DNA from: Lycocorax pyrrhopterus obiensis
Taxonomy: Eukaryota > Chordata > Aves > Passeriformes > Paradisaeidae
Assembly: GCA_014706295.1 (NCBI GenBank)
Contig: JACSVZ010000004.1
Location: 92,035,881-92,099,880, forward strand
Length of the DNA stretch: 64,000 nt
Direction of reading: 5' to 3'
In this document: piece by piece, positions 48,722-61,197 of the stretch
Position numbering within the stretch: position 1 is the first letter of the stretch
Layout: every line of letters begins with the position of its first letter
Made by a program: the position numbers and the translations under genes
Notes under the pieces: generated by a model
Seen by the model: only the letters and a program-made list of their open reading frames with translations
Told to the model about the DNA's origin: nothing
The model's database searches: none

Positions 48722-51700
48722 TTAACTCACATATTTTCTACTAAGTGGATTGATTCCATTCTCTCAAAGAAGCTGTCTTTGCTTAAGCAGACAAGGGGTT
48801 CTTGTAAAAAAGCAATCAAGAGAGCCAAGAGACTAGAAGACATGCTTGACAGTTTTCCATCTCTAGTTCCTGAGACAAGGGATAACAACTGGTAGAGTTC
48901 TTCAGAGGTGATTATTTTTTATCAACATACCTCCTTTCCTTTGGTTAGCAAATCACATGCAGTCCACTTAAACTAGGCTTGATTGTCTTTGATTGTATCC
49001 ATTATTCATGGGTGTTCACTAAAACATTAGTTCAGAGATGGCTTGTGGGCTTTGGGTTTTTGCTGCTAGTCAGATGCAGTATGCATCCAGTCAACATGCG
49101 ATGGTTTCTGCTCTACAAACTATTGTGTTATGAAAATCACATAATGCCACCTTCCCAGAGTGTCACGGTGATGAAAGTTATTTGTACTAAAACGTGTTTG
49201 AATTTCAGATTCACTATCCTTCCTAACCCAGAGAAATAAAGATAAATGAAAAAAATGAGTATTGTTGATCTTAGAACGTAAAAAAGTACAGTTTCTGAAC
49301 AAGTGAGTAAATAATTTTGTTTTTAAGAAACCCATACAGAACTTTAAAATCTCTCATTTGCTGTTTTCCAGGCTTGTGACTGATGTCAGTTTTAACTTTG
49401 CATTATCTATTCCTATTTAAACCATTAGGGATGTCCTATACAGACTTGTGTGTGTCTCTATCACATGCATTTATTAAACTAAAATAATCCTCAGGGAGTA
49501 TCAAAGTCGCTTAAGCGATTGTTGCATGTTGTTACCTGGAGGTGTTCATTCTTAGCCAAAGTTTAGAAATTTTTCAAAGATCAAGAAATAATCCATCAAG
49601 CCACAAAACCGGACATAAATTCCAAACTGGAATTAGGACAGGTAAAAAAAATATTAATAATTATTTAAGAATGAATAAGCTGATTTATTTCCAAAATAGT
49701 ATATAACAGGTGACCAGAACACTAGCACAACACTATAATAAATTAAGGTAACAGATAAGTCTTATTTAAGTTCAAAAGAAATCATTTATCGTGGATTTAT
49801 CACACAGATTTTTCACTTATTTTTTTATTCTTTTAACAAAATAACTATTTATTAGCTAAGAAGCAGAACATATCCACTGCATTTTTAAAAAATATTGCTA
49901 AGAATAAACAGTAAATGATCAAAAGAAAGGCAGATAAACGTATCTAGTTTGTTCTTTGTTTCAGTAACTACACGTTCAACAAAACATATTGATAAAAATC
50001 AATTATGATTCCCTAACGATTCATGAAAAAAAGTCTAATTTTGGTTTAATTAATTGTTTAGTCTGAATTAATTCTACTACTGTTGAAAGAAGACTGATAA
50101 TCACAGCTGCTTTAGATAGAATTGCATGAAAGGTAGTGGCTTCATTTCATGAGAGCACTTAATAATCATGCAAAAAAGCCCCAAACAAGGATTCTTAAAA
50201 AGCCAGTGCATTCTCATAAACTCTAAAATTGAAAGCATTTGAAAACCCTTTGGTTAACTTCAGATGTATAAATATATTTAAGAAAATCATTAACGTTGTC
50301 CTTTGAAGGACCATAATGATTAGTCCGTAAGACAGCTGTAAATGCAATTTTTAGCGCAGCATTTCACCAATAAATGAATATTATTTGTATTCTGCATTCA
50401 TTTCATACACACCAAGACACATTTGTGCATTATTCTTATGAATATTCATGCTCCTCAGAGACAATTCAAGTGACAGTTGAATCTGAAGATTTCCATGAAG
50501 TTACTACATAAAATACGGCAAACATATCCTGGAGCCATGAATGCTGGTGTGCCATGACCAGATGCACTGTTTCCATTGCAGGGACAAGGGGGGTTTGGGG
50601 TGCCTTGTCTTCAGGCACTTGCTGATTCTATCAGAAGCCCACCTGTGTCTCAGCTGAAGCACGTTAGACCCCTGAGGCTCAAAGTCATCTGACATTCCTA
50701 GTACAAAACTTGTATTTTCCCGAAAGTCTTTCAGTTAGCTTTGCTCAGGACAGTCCTTCTGCAGGGACACCTTCTTAATTCTCTACCACACTACTGGTCA
50801 CTGCAGCCCACAACTCCTTATGGGGCAGCCAGGATGCCCAAAGGTATCACTGTTTTTAGTGGGATGCCTTCTGCTGCCCCACTCCTACTTTTAGACCTTC
50901 GGCACTCAAGGTGCTCCTGGTCTCTCAGAGCAATGGCCCTGTCCCTTCGCACAGGACAGCAAGTCACAAACAAGGTAAAACCAGAACAAGACCAAGTAAC
51001 TCACAGCTGATATTTTTTTCAGTCTCCATTACAAATAGAGTGTCTTTAACAGTGGCTTCAAAGCTAGTGTGGGGTATAATGGATTAAAAATAATGTGGGG
51101 TTTTTTTGTTTTCGAAGGAAAAAAACCATTCAAAGATCCAGTGGTCCATATAATTAGCTTTATGGTCCTGGTTTAACGATACAGGGAACAGTGTAGAATA
51201 ATACTAAGACCGACAACACTGAGATGGATTTTTTGTGATGGTGGACAGCCACAGTCTACATTTGCTTGATACATAACTGATAACGCTCACTCCTTTAGAA
51301 AGTCAAATATAAAGTGAATAAGCCTGTTGGGCAATGTCAGCTTTTGCTTTTCAGTCATGTTAAGGAGTGTATGGAGATCAGCTCTTCATTAATTAACTAG
51401 ACTGAAATGTTTACTATGGAAAAACTGAATATACTTTAAAGAAATTTTTTAGTCACATTGAATTGTAAAGAAAATTAGCAGCAGACACTGAATAGTATAA
51501 AGCATAAAACAATTCTAAGAAACAATATTTGATCAAAATTATTAAAAACTCACATATCGATTCAATTGAATGCCTGTTGGACGTCCACAATATTGAGGAA
51601 GGAAAAAAGCTACAAGAAAGTTGTTCAGCACACATGCAAAACTTTATGAAGTCCTAATCTAAAACTATAATTGCCATTCAAATAAGAATTTTTTTCAAGA

Positions 51701-51730
51701 GGAAATAGGAACTTATACAGTTCACATAAA
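48722..51730. other. 3 kb of unassigned sequence
   Basis: No gene or element recognised. A patch at about 50250-50480 is AT-rich with homeodomain and octamer-like motifs (for example ATGAATATTCATGC) and may be conserved non-coding DNA. A somewhat GC-richer stretch follows at 50500-51000 with no identifiable frame. Confidence 0.45.
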
Positions 51731-52380
51731 CAAGCTGCCTTGAATCAAATGCTCACCATTTGACCATATCCACTCGGGTTTTGAATATCTCCAAGGGTGT
51801 GTTTCCATTTTTGCCCATTGCCCTTTGTCATGCCAGTGGGCACACCTGTTGTATAATGTATTTAAACCCTGTTGGTATGCACTAGCCAAACTCTCACTCA
51901 AAACCAGGTTCCACACCAGGATCCAATTATTAATTAAGACCACGTCAACATATAGTACTCATTAACCTCCTACAAGCAGCTGTGGCTGCAGGGCGGGCAC
52001 AAGCCCTATAAATCAAGCCCTGGGAGGAGTCAAAGGTGGAGTTGGTTGTTCCTGGTCGTTGAGGGTTGTGTGTTGCTCAACTCAGCTCTGCCCTGAGAAA
52101 CTGTAATCCAAGAATCAGAAGACTGTGAGCTCCGGCACACACCCTGAGAATGGGCTGGTTTCTGCTTCATCCCCTTCTATCAGGTACTTACACACATCTG
52201 TGAGATACCCTGACTCCTCTTCAACAAGTCCCAGCTTTCATACTTTCCTCACAGAGCAGATACTTCAGTCCTTCCATCACCTTTGTGGCTCTGTGCTGGA
52301 CACACATTATGAAGTCTGTATGTTCCTTGTACCACAGAGCACAGAACTGGACACAGCACTCCAGATGTGAAGGGGAGGGC
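51731..52380 (-). mobile_element. CR1 LINE 3' part, interrupted by an LTR
   Basis: The left piece (about 51731-51846) and right piece (52138-52380) are consecutive parts of one minus-strand CR1 copy. The left piece includes the TTTTGAATATCTCCAAGG block near 51780 and GCCCATTGCCCTTTGTCATG near 51815. The right piece resumes with CTGAGAATGGGCTGG and GGTACTTACACACATCTGTG. It continues into the segment coding for the A-T-K-V and L-E-Y-x-V-Q-F region (52250-52360). The two pieces join in correct order if the intervening LTR and one copy of its 6-bp duplication are removed, which shows that the LTR inserted into a pre-existing CR1. Confidence 0.85.
51847..52137 (+). mobile_element. short solo LTR, copy A, nested in CR1
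   Basis: The element begins TGTTGTATAATG and ends ...CTCCGGCA, about 291 bases. CACACC stands directly before it (51841-51846) and directly after (52138-52143), a 6-bp target duplication. A GC box (GGGCGG, 51991-51996) lies 10 bases before TATAAAT (52007-52013). It is close to 90 percent identical by eye to copy B at 57651-57915; the first 55 bases are the same. Copy A has roughly 26 extra bases after position about 51930. Length, TG...CA ends, promoter elements and 6-bp duplication fit a class II (alpha/beta-like) avian ERV LTR. No internal viral sequence remains. If the true terminus is ...GGCACA, as in copy B, two bases were lost at the junction. Confidence 0.85.
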
Positions 52381-55300
52381 TGTCTGTGCATGTACAATTT
52401 CAGGTTTTTCACATAACAGTAGGAACAGTGTCACCATTAAAGTAGCATATCAGCATGCTTTGTCCATGCTGTGTATGCACCAGTTTGTACAATTAGAACT
52501 GACATTACTTTTCACTACAAAAATACATTTTGATTAAATTTTTTTGTCAATCTGTTAATGCCAATGTGTTATAACATGGCTCATATAGAGTGAACCCTCT
52601 TAAAATAGTACAAGACACTGTTACACAATAGTGCTTTGCATTCCTAATATATTACATACCCACTGATTTCACTGGCACCTTCATCAGTTCCACTAATTAG
52701 CTGGCTTCTATATATATTGACTCTTTTAATTGACTTTAGCAGAATTCTACAAACTCGTTTGGTGTCTTAATAGACCATATATTTAATAGCTCAGTAATTT
52801 ATTCAACCTGTAAGGCATTTCTCTTTGACATTTTTGCCCATTATGTGCTCCATATAACAAATTCTCCTTGTAACAAACACTTATCAAACGACAAAGGCAT
52901 TGTGGCAGTCTGATCCAAGTATTAAGGATTTATGTCAACAACATTAACTTTTATAATCCTTGCTGGCATGGTATTTACACATTGTGTAGATTAATGGTTC
53001 TCACTTCTACATCTGTAGATCTCTGAAGTTCCTTCACTATTAACTTTATTTCCCTTTGGCTTTAACTAATTGAAGATAACTGCTCTATATAACTGTTCAT
53101 GGCATCAAGCTGTGAAAACTCCCCCAGCCAAAAAAGGGGATGGTCTTTGTTTCTCCAGGATTTTTTATGATTTAACTGAATGATGCAATTGGTAGATATG
53201 AACTAAACTCACAACTTCATGAAAGTACATTACAAATTTGAAATGTACAGTCACAACAAGACACACAAAAAGCAGTACTTTCTTGAATTTACTGCAATAC
53301 TTAACTGCCAGAGCATCTACCAGTGATGACATCTCATTGCTAAAGATACGACAAGAAGACAAAGACCATTACAGAGGTGAATGAAAAGAATTTTAGAGGC
53401 AAAATGTTTTGTTTAACTCCCCACAAGGTTCCTTTCTTCAATACCAAGGATTAAGCAAGGTAGGAGAAAGCACATTTTTTCCCAACACAAGCATGTTGTA
53501 CTATCCAATTCCATCTAATATTAGTTCCTTATGTCCTCTATCAAAGTTATCCATATCAAATCAAAGAAAAAATTACTATACTCCTACTTATTAACATAGC
53601 AAAGCAGAATTATGAAAGATCAACTTTCTTTCATTTGCCACAGCCTAAAAGAATACACATGTACTTTTGTCACAGTTATCTTGAAGAATTATCTTTTTTT
53701 TTTACCATTGCAACCTGACTGCTGGGTTACAGCTTCATGATTCATTAATGACTTGTAATTGCAATAAAATGAGTCTCTGTGATCTCCCAAGTAGGTCAAG
53801 TTGTGTTTATTATCATCATCAATATCAGAAGCTATGCCCTATATTTTTAGTACTGCCTTATTTTATTGCTCTAGTGTTATACCTTGTTGGAAGGCCCTTT
53901 TTCATATTAAGGAACATGTAAACACAAGGAGTACCATACTGCCTTACAACAACTGTCCTTCTGGCACAACAGTCCTCCCCTGCCAGGGCCAATAGGGGAT
54001 ATCACTCGGGGAGAAACTTGCCAGTACCTAAGGTCTATTCCTGTCTTATCCCTCTCAACAGTCATTTTTAGATTCCTTACAAAACATTTTGATACCTGGC
54101 TATTCTATATTTCTGGATGGAAAAATTTTGTTCACACACTGGATTTTGAACAGAGCATCTTAACACTCTCTCTCCCTTCTCTCTCACTTTTTTCCATATT
54201 CCTCCTTCAACCTGTTTTGAATCCTTTCCAATTTTTTTCAAAATCTTTCCAACTTTAGACTTGAGAACTGGATGAAATAACAGTTGCAGTGATAAAAATG
54301 CATATCACTTATTTCTTCCTGGTGTTCTCCTGTTCTCCTAAAGCTCCTGTGCACTCTAGAAACATAGAGAGATTCCTTATTCATCTAGTACTCTATTGCT
54401 ACCTCTCAGCTATCCCTTTGCAATGAAATGACATGTCAGCCTTCCTGCATTGGTGGCCAAGTCTATACTGCTTCTGGAACATTCATCTATGGTCTCCTGT
54501 AGCTCAGGGGAATGCAGACTAAGCTGGAATTGATATGTGAGGTGTACATATTTATAGCATATTTATATGTTATTCTCTCTAAAGGCTTTTTAAATTTATT
54601 TATACTCAGTAATTTTCTTCATCTTTGAAGTTGAATTGGTTAAAAGCAATTGTCTTTTACAAGCTAAACTGTCATGTTATTGTTCCAGAATCTGCTCATC
54701 CTGATTTCTGCTCTGCAGCACACTACCATGAGACAGCATAAAGTTATCTTGTCTTCAAGGCACAGACATCTTCGCATTTGTTCCATTGAATTTTCAGTTT
54801 TCTATAAAAGACAGGTATTTCCTAGAACACTGCCCAGTTCAAAGAATGGATCTATTACCTGATAACTCTTGGACTTACTGGTAATCAGTCGTTTTGTTAA
54901 CAAAGGTTGAGGAGATGTGTACTGTTTTCTTAAACAAGCTGTTTTAAAAGTAGGAAAATGTGATAAAATGGATGAAAGGAATGCAGAATCTCTAGATAAA
55001 CTTAGTTATGATTGGATATTTTATTATTTTATTGTGCAATATTTCATTTCCTCCACCCATTTTCTACCACTTCCCAGCTGCCCTTTTTCACTTTGCCAAA
55101 GAACCTTTCTGCATTCCACTTAGCACTAGTGACTTGTACTTGACAGTTCTCTACACAGTATCCCCTTTATTGCTGTTCCCATTGCCAGGAAGGCAACAGA
55201 GCAGAATATGCTCACAGGTGTTCAAAGTTCTGAAAAAAACAGATGCAGCATATTTTGCAAGGGTTTAGGGTAGTAGTGCAAGAGCCTCTATTGGTATCTC

Positions 55301-57644
55301 CAGCTGCAGAAATTCTTCCCCCAGCACCTTACCATTGTCATGTAGAATTGTTCTGAAATAACCTTGTCAGGTGAAATAAACAGGACTGTTACTCTCCTTT
55401 CTTAACATTTTTCTTTGTGGTCGTAGGTGTGAGAAATATTGGAAAGTAAGCAGAATATGAAGAAGAGATGGTCAAACTCCAGGTGCCAAAGGGCACTCTT
55501 CCTTTTCACAGTCCTTCAATGTCTCCCCCAGCGACAGAGTGGATAGAGGATGGCAGAGGCAATGGCAGGATAAATTGCATTTGCTGGGTGGGTGAGACGT
55601 GTCACTGCACTTTCCCTTCTGTGACCAGGTGGGCATGCTATGGCTTGAATTTTAGCTTTGACACCAGACATTCTTCCTTTCTGCTGTTAAATTGTGGTAT
55701 CATGCACTTTACTATTAGTACTGTGAAGCTCACTGCATGCATAATGTTCTGGTTTGTTCTAGTGGAGAAAGGGGTAGGACTGAATCACTGGAAAGACTAT
55801 TCATGGTAAATTTGCCCTTAGTGTCCCATAAAGGACATGAGCAGCAACTGCAGGCTGCTTACTCTGACAAAGTTTTAATCCACCTGCCTTCATGGTTTAC
55901 AAAGAAGTATATATCCCTAACCCCTAGATTTTTTGGTTAACAGAAGCAAGGAAATATTTTCTTGCTTATGATATCTATTACATATTCCTCACTTTCCTGA
56001 GGATAGTAAGACCTGACATAGCACCTCTGCAAATAGGAGCAATATAAATCAATATTTGGTAGTCTTACAGCACTATTAGTGCTTGTATATACTGCTTATC
56101 CCAGGCAATACTTCTTTCATCAATCAACTGCTCTTCCTTTCTTATCCCTTACATGTTCTTTACTGCATGCCTGTATGAAGGTTTCCCCTCTCAGGTGGAG
56201 ATAATTACACTGAGATATGAAACATGTAATAATGTGCAGCAAGAGAAGCTCAAGTATCGAGGACGTAATTTCTGTCTAAACTGATCCTTAGTTACATTTA
56301 GATTATATAGATAGTAGAAAAATGTTAAATGACAGGTTGAACTTAAGCAGCATATACTTAAATCTGGTTTCTTTTTTTCTTCACAGTATCATAAGCCATA
56401 ACAAATAAGGTACACATGGATCAGAAAAGGGGCCAGACGTAAGGTTGCCTCCACAGGCCCCAAAACTCTACCCCTCACACAGAACAGGTATTTCAGATAT
56501 TGAAATACCACACAGTCTATCTGGTAGAAGATCTCCCATTAGTCTCATATTCACTGCAGGCACCAACTGCAATCCTTGTGGAAGTGATGAGAAAGATGCT
56601 ATAACTATTTAGTTTGTCTTCAGTTGTTTGTGCAGGGTGAGACTTAAAATATTTCTGCTTATTAACAGAATTGAAATTAAAGAAATTGTTCATCTTTCAA
56701 CATAGCTGTTATTTTATTTTAATTGTTTTTTTGGGCTAAGATTGGGTTATTACAGAGAGTTTTTAATTCTGTCTTCAGAAAAAAATCCTTTTAAATTCTC
56801 ACAGCAACAATTACTGTAATTTTGATGTCTGCACTACCTTTTTCAATAGCAGCTGATTCTTTCTTCTTTACAGAAGTGATGAAAAGAAGCGTCATGCACG
56901 CCGTCATAATAAGTCCACAGAGATATCTTCCTGCACACACTTCTTCATAAACTTTTGCCTTCATTATTCTATTGAAGATTTAATACTAATGGATTTGAAA
57001 TGACAGTGGACAGTGGACATTCCTAACATTCGTAAGACTAATATTACATTCACATTGAATAGAAAACATTTATACATTTTTATCCATTTTGCTCACATTT
57101 GCAATATTATTGTATGTAATGTGCAAGCAATATTAGTACATAATATCTATTTGTTATGAAAATAGTAAAAAGCTCTTGAAACAGTGCTAGAAGTGTAGCA
57201 TGTCCTTGTTTCTGCACGATGAGAATATATTTTTGAGAGTGTAACACACTATTGGTTTTGAAAGTTAAAAGTAAGAATCTTCTTATCTTTCTCTGAAAGT
57301 ATTCATGTTGTACTGTCAGGGAAGATTACTGTCCAGAACTGAGCAGCTGTGTGATTTATTCTCTGCTGACACAGCATAATATTTGGCTATTAAAGAAAGA
57401 CAGAGATTCTGCCGATGGAGCATTAACTTTGCTTTAAATATGTTTTGGCATTCCTTTTTCTTCTTCAAGCTTGTTTTTCTTGGAAAAAAACAGAAACAGA
57501 GCTGAACACCCTTAGACTTTTCTCACTCAGAAGAAACACTATAATAAAAAGAAAAGAATATTAGTAATTCAATCAAGGCCTGATTTAAAATAAATAAATT
57601 GGTTTGATCATTTTAGACAAAAATATATTCCAGTTTATATGGTA
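52381..57644. other. 5.3 kb of unassigned sequence
   Basis: No gene or mobile element recognised. Frames up to 113 codons (55468-55809) show no family resemblance. The stretch is otherwise AT-rich unique sequence. Confidence 0.5.
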
Positions 57645-57650
57645 TGTCAT
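57645..57650. repeat. target-site duplication, left copy (TGTCAT)
   Basis: The sequence directly precedes the LTR at 57651 and is repeated exactly at 57916-57921 directly after it. A duplication of six bases is characteristic of class II endogenous retroviruses. Confidence 0.85.
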
Positions 57651-57915
57651 TGTTGTATAATGTATTTAAACCCTGTTGGTATGCACTAGCCAAACTCTCA
57701 CTCAAGACCAGGATCCACACCTGGATCCGATTATTGGCTCATTAACCTCCTACAAACAGCTGTGGCTGCAGGGCGGGCACTACCCCTATGAATCAAGCCC
57801 TGGGAGGAGCCGAAAAAGGAGGTGGTTGTTCCTGGTTGCTGTGTGCTGTGTGTTGCTGGAGCTCTGCACTGAGAAATTATAATCCAAGAATCAGAAGACT
57901 GCGAGCTCTGGCACA
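57651..57915 (+). mobile_element. short solo LTR, copy B
   Basis: The element starts TGTTGTATAATG and ends ...CTCTGGCACA, 265 bases. It is flanked by perfect 6-bp direct repeats TGTCAT (57645-57650 and 57916-57921). It matches copy A at 51847-52137 along its whole length. The GC box GGGCGG (57771-57776) is kept, but the TATA motif is changed to TATGAAT (57787-57793). No viral genes accompany it, so it is a recombined solo LTR. A 68-codon frame across it is incidental. Family name unknown to me; ERV class II is inferred from duplication length. Confidence 0.88.
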
Positions 57916-57921
57916 TGTCAT
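57916..57921. repeat. target-site duplication, right copy (TGTCAT)
   Basis: Exact repeat of 57645-57650, immediately after the LTR terminus CACA. Confidence 0.85.
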
Positions 57922-59983
57922 GAAAGTTATTGTAGTGTATTATCATGCAAAGATAGTTCATCTCTTTTATCAAATGAAATTAGCACCTTTTCTGGCAATG
58001 AAGTTCAGAATTAAAATATTTTAATGTATTCACTATGTGGCTTGAAATCATTCATAGAATCTAAATTACTTTAAAAGCTCCCAAATATGAATAACCAGGT
58101 TTTTTTCCATTAGGCTGGTTTTACATTTTTCTTTAAAGATAGGAACAAAAAATGAATCATCCAGCAATGTATCACCCATGTTATATTACAGCCACATTAC
58201 TGGAAAATATAATTTATAAGAAGCTGTAGTACTTCTAATTAAAATAAATTTTAATTTAAAAGGTCATATAGCATACCTAATACCTTTTCAAAACAATCTA
58301 GACTACTTATTTAAATGGAATTTTTCTCTTCAAAACTGTGAGAAGAGATTTGAGATTAAACTCAAGAGAATTATTTTCAATACAATTTCTAAATTTCCAC
58401 ACTTGGTAAATGTTCTCTACAGGTGGATGCAGGGTTTCCTAAAACAGTTTTTAGGAGCCAGAGAGAATATGGAACACTGAAGAGCTGCAGAAAGAATTAA
58501 TGGATTTTTGGGAAAAGTAGGGTGAAAATCTTCACGATCTCAGTTAAATCTAATGCAATTAAAAAGCTGTCAGCAGAATGGAAAATGAATAAATGAGGTA
58601 TTTTCTCAAAGTGCCACAGTAAGTCAAAAGAAGAGTCACTAGAGCTCCATAACCCTCCACCTAAATCTAGGTGCTTAACTTTTAACAAAGTTTGATTTTT
58701 ATTCTTAAAGATATCTTCCTTCTTTGCACTAAAACCAACTTGAAGAAATAATAGGAGATCCATGTTTAAATTACTGAGACTCTCTTTCTCAGGTAAATAA
58801 AGCATGTTATTTGGAAAGTAAATATTTACTAAAAGCTTTCACCATGCAGTCACACCTAAAATGACATAGCTCTTTGAGTTTCATTTTCTACCTACAAAAA
58901 AAACCATAACTGTCACCATAAAATTCAAGCAGTTTGCAGAAGAAATACCTTTACACCTCGTTCAGCCATAACCTGAATATTATAAGCTGGTGACTGCTGA
59001 TAAGCTGTAATGGTATCCAGAGTACTCTGAGTTCACTTTATTGCTCTGCATATGTTAGTATTCAAGTGCAAATCCATCTACTATTTTAAACCTCTGATTC
59101 ATCCTTTCTATCAGTTTTCAAGAAAACAAATTAAAACAAAAACCCCATGATTATTTCTAGTTTATGCTGTTTATGCAAACATGAAATGAGAAGTCATGGA
59201 AAATTTTTTTACCATCTATTCAGCAAGGTCTTACGTTTTAAGAATTTAGATAGCCTGGACAACTATCCAGAATCTGAAGTGCTCATTATACCTGATCTTC
59301 AGGGGTTTTCATCACTATTGAAAGTTTTTCTGTATTTTTGGTCTTTGAAACTTGTATGATTAGTCATGTTTCACTACATATTGTATTTTCATGAATACTT
59401 CATAAAGTCTTTGAGCAGGAAACAAGTTATTCTTTGTCATAAAATTTTATAACATTTGTCTCAGCTATTCTACAGCAACAGAACCATATAAAAACTTCAA
59501 CTGTCAATACTCCTGTCAACACTCTAGGCTCTTTAATCCCAGAACAGTGTAAGTGCATCTGTTTTACGTTGTCACTTGCCCTTCAAATTCCTGTTGCTGT
59601 CCAACAAGCCCTCCTAGCTCTCCAAATAATCAATATGCATCACTTCCAGTGACCCCTCCCTTTCAGCTACCATGCAGTGGGACCATACAGCATCCCCACA
59701 GATGTCACTACTCCAACATGACCACCAGAAAGACACAAATCCCAGCATAAGGGTAAAGCCATGATTCCAAGTGCTCTGCTCCTCTCAGAGTCCAGGAAGT
59801 CATGACAGGGACCAGATACAGACTTTACCCAGGCATCAATATCAAAAAGCTTTGGCCTTGAAACATGCATATTATCGGACAAATCCATGAAATTAAAAAC
59901 CCAAAACTTAGAGTTCAGCATCTCTGCTTTAGGAATCTCTAACCCCTGTGGGAATGGATGCTATGAAAATAATTTTTCTGGGG
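57922..59983. other. 2 kb of unassigned sequence
   Basis: AT-rich and non-repetitive, with no gene or element recognised. A slightly GC-richer stretch lies near 59570-59830. Confidence 0.5.
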
Positions 59984-60315
59984 TGTTGTGCGTTAACCTG
60001 AGCTGGTAGCCCAGCCCCACACATCTGCTCTCTCCTCACCATAGTGGGATGGGGGAGTGAATCAGAAAGGCAAATGTGGCAAAACTCATGGGTCAAGATA
60101 AAGACAATGCAATAAGTGAAGCCAAAGCTGTGTGTGCATGCAAAGCAAAGCGAGGAATTCATATGCTGCTTTCCCATGGGCAGGCAGGTGTTCAGCCAAG
60201 CCCAGGAAAGCAGGACTCTATCACGTGGTGGTGACTCAGAAAACAAATGCCATTGCTCTAACTTCCCCCACCTTCCTCCCTCTTGCCTATGGGATACCCC
60301 TTTTATGCTGAAGTT
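59984..60315 (-). mobile_element. avian LTR, minus strand, ERVL-like
   Basis: Read on the minus strand, the segment has the layout of the same broad LTR type as 14007-14307. From high to low coordinate it has a G-rich stretch with CACGTG (about 60222) and a TGGGCTTGGCTGAACACCTG block (60190-60210). Next come CCCATGGGAAAGCAG and a GCTTTGCTTTGCATGCA block (60137-60153). Then follow CTTTATCTTGACCCATGAG (about 60089-60107) and a CCCCCATCCCACTATGGTGA block. The end is TTAACGCACAACA, with the CA terminus at 59984. The 5' end, at the high-coordinate side, is not clear and no target duplication was identified. No internal viral sequence adjoins. Confidence 0.7.
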
Positions 60316-60833
60316 GCTATAACAGGCACACTATAGTGACAGAAAAATAGTGTCTCAAACCTGTTTTAGCAAAGCACTTGGAACTATGCTTGACATTACT
60401 AAAGATACATGTAAGAACCTTACAGGTACAGCTACACATAAAAAAGTATGAAGTTCAACTCTGGCAAATATTTTTTCAACCTCTATATATCTGTTTGATA
60501 TTTTTCATTATCTGTACAGTTCAATATCTACACCGTCAGTGGTGCTATACTGCAACAGAAACAAATCAAAGGCTGTTTTATCAGTAAGCATAATACAAGA
60601 CATATGTCTGATTATGCAGTGCAAGATGCTCTGGTTTGCATCTAAATAACACACCTTTTCCTAAATTTTTCTCTGAAAATGAGGCAGTTGAAACCATCAA
60701 ACCATCTTTTGCTTTGTACTTTTAGTAATTTTCCTTTGGCAAGCTTAGATTGAATTTCAGGACACTATTCCTCAACCAAGAGTACATTTTTCATGCTTCA
60801 TTTTAGCAGAGAAAAAAATTTAAGATCCCACAG

Positions 60834-60872
60834 CCAACCAACTAACCAACCAACCAACCAATCAACCAATCA
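60834..60872. repeat. (CCAA)n-type low-complexity run
   Basis: Tandem CCAA units vary to CTAA and TCAA, about ten units in all. Confidence 0.9.
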
Positions 60873-61185
60873 AAAAGTGGGAAAAGATGGTGAGAAAAGA
60901 TATTTTAAAAATTATATCTTGATTATTTTCTGTATCTTATTTTCTGTACTCCTTTTAAGGGGGCTAATCTCTGTTTTCTTAGTTAACCTGATAAGTAGGA
61001 AGATACTGTTACCTGTTCAATTTTACATGCTTATCCTTTAAGCTTATAGCAAAACCATGGGCTTACTATCTTTCAGAAGAATAAGTTAAGAGTAGCATTG
61101 CACACAAAATGAGATGCAGTTCAAATTCAACAAATCACTTGTTCAAAGGCTCCAGGATTGCACTGCATTGTGTTGAAATGTCTTT

Positions 61186-61197
61186 ATGCATATGCAT
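61186..61197. promoter_or_regulatory. candidate POU-factor MORE palindrome (ATGCATATGCAT)
   Basis: The 12-base sequence ATGCATATGCAT is a perfect palindrome. It equals the MORE arrangement bound by dimers of POU proteins such as Oct-1 and Oct-4. It lies in AT-rich sequence with further homeodomain-type TAAT motifs within 200 bases. Binding is inferred from the motif alone. Confidence 0.35.
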
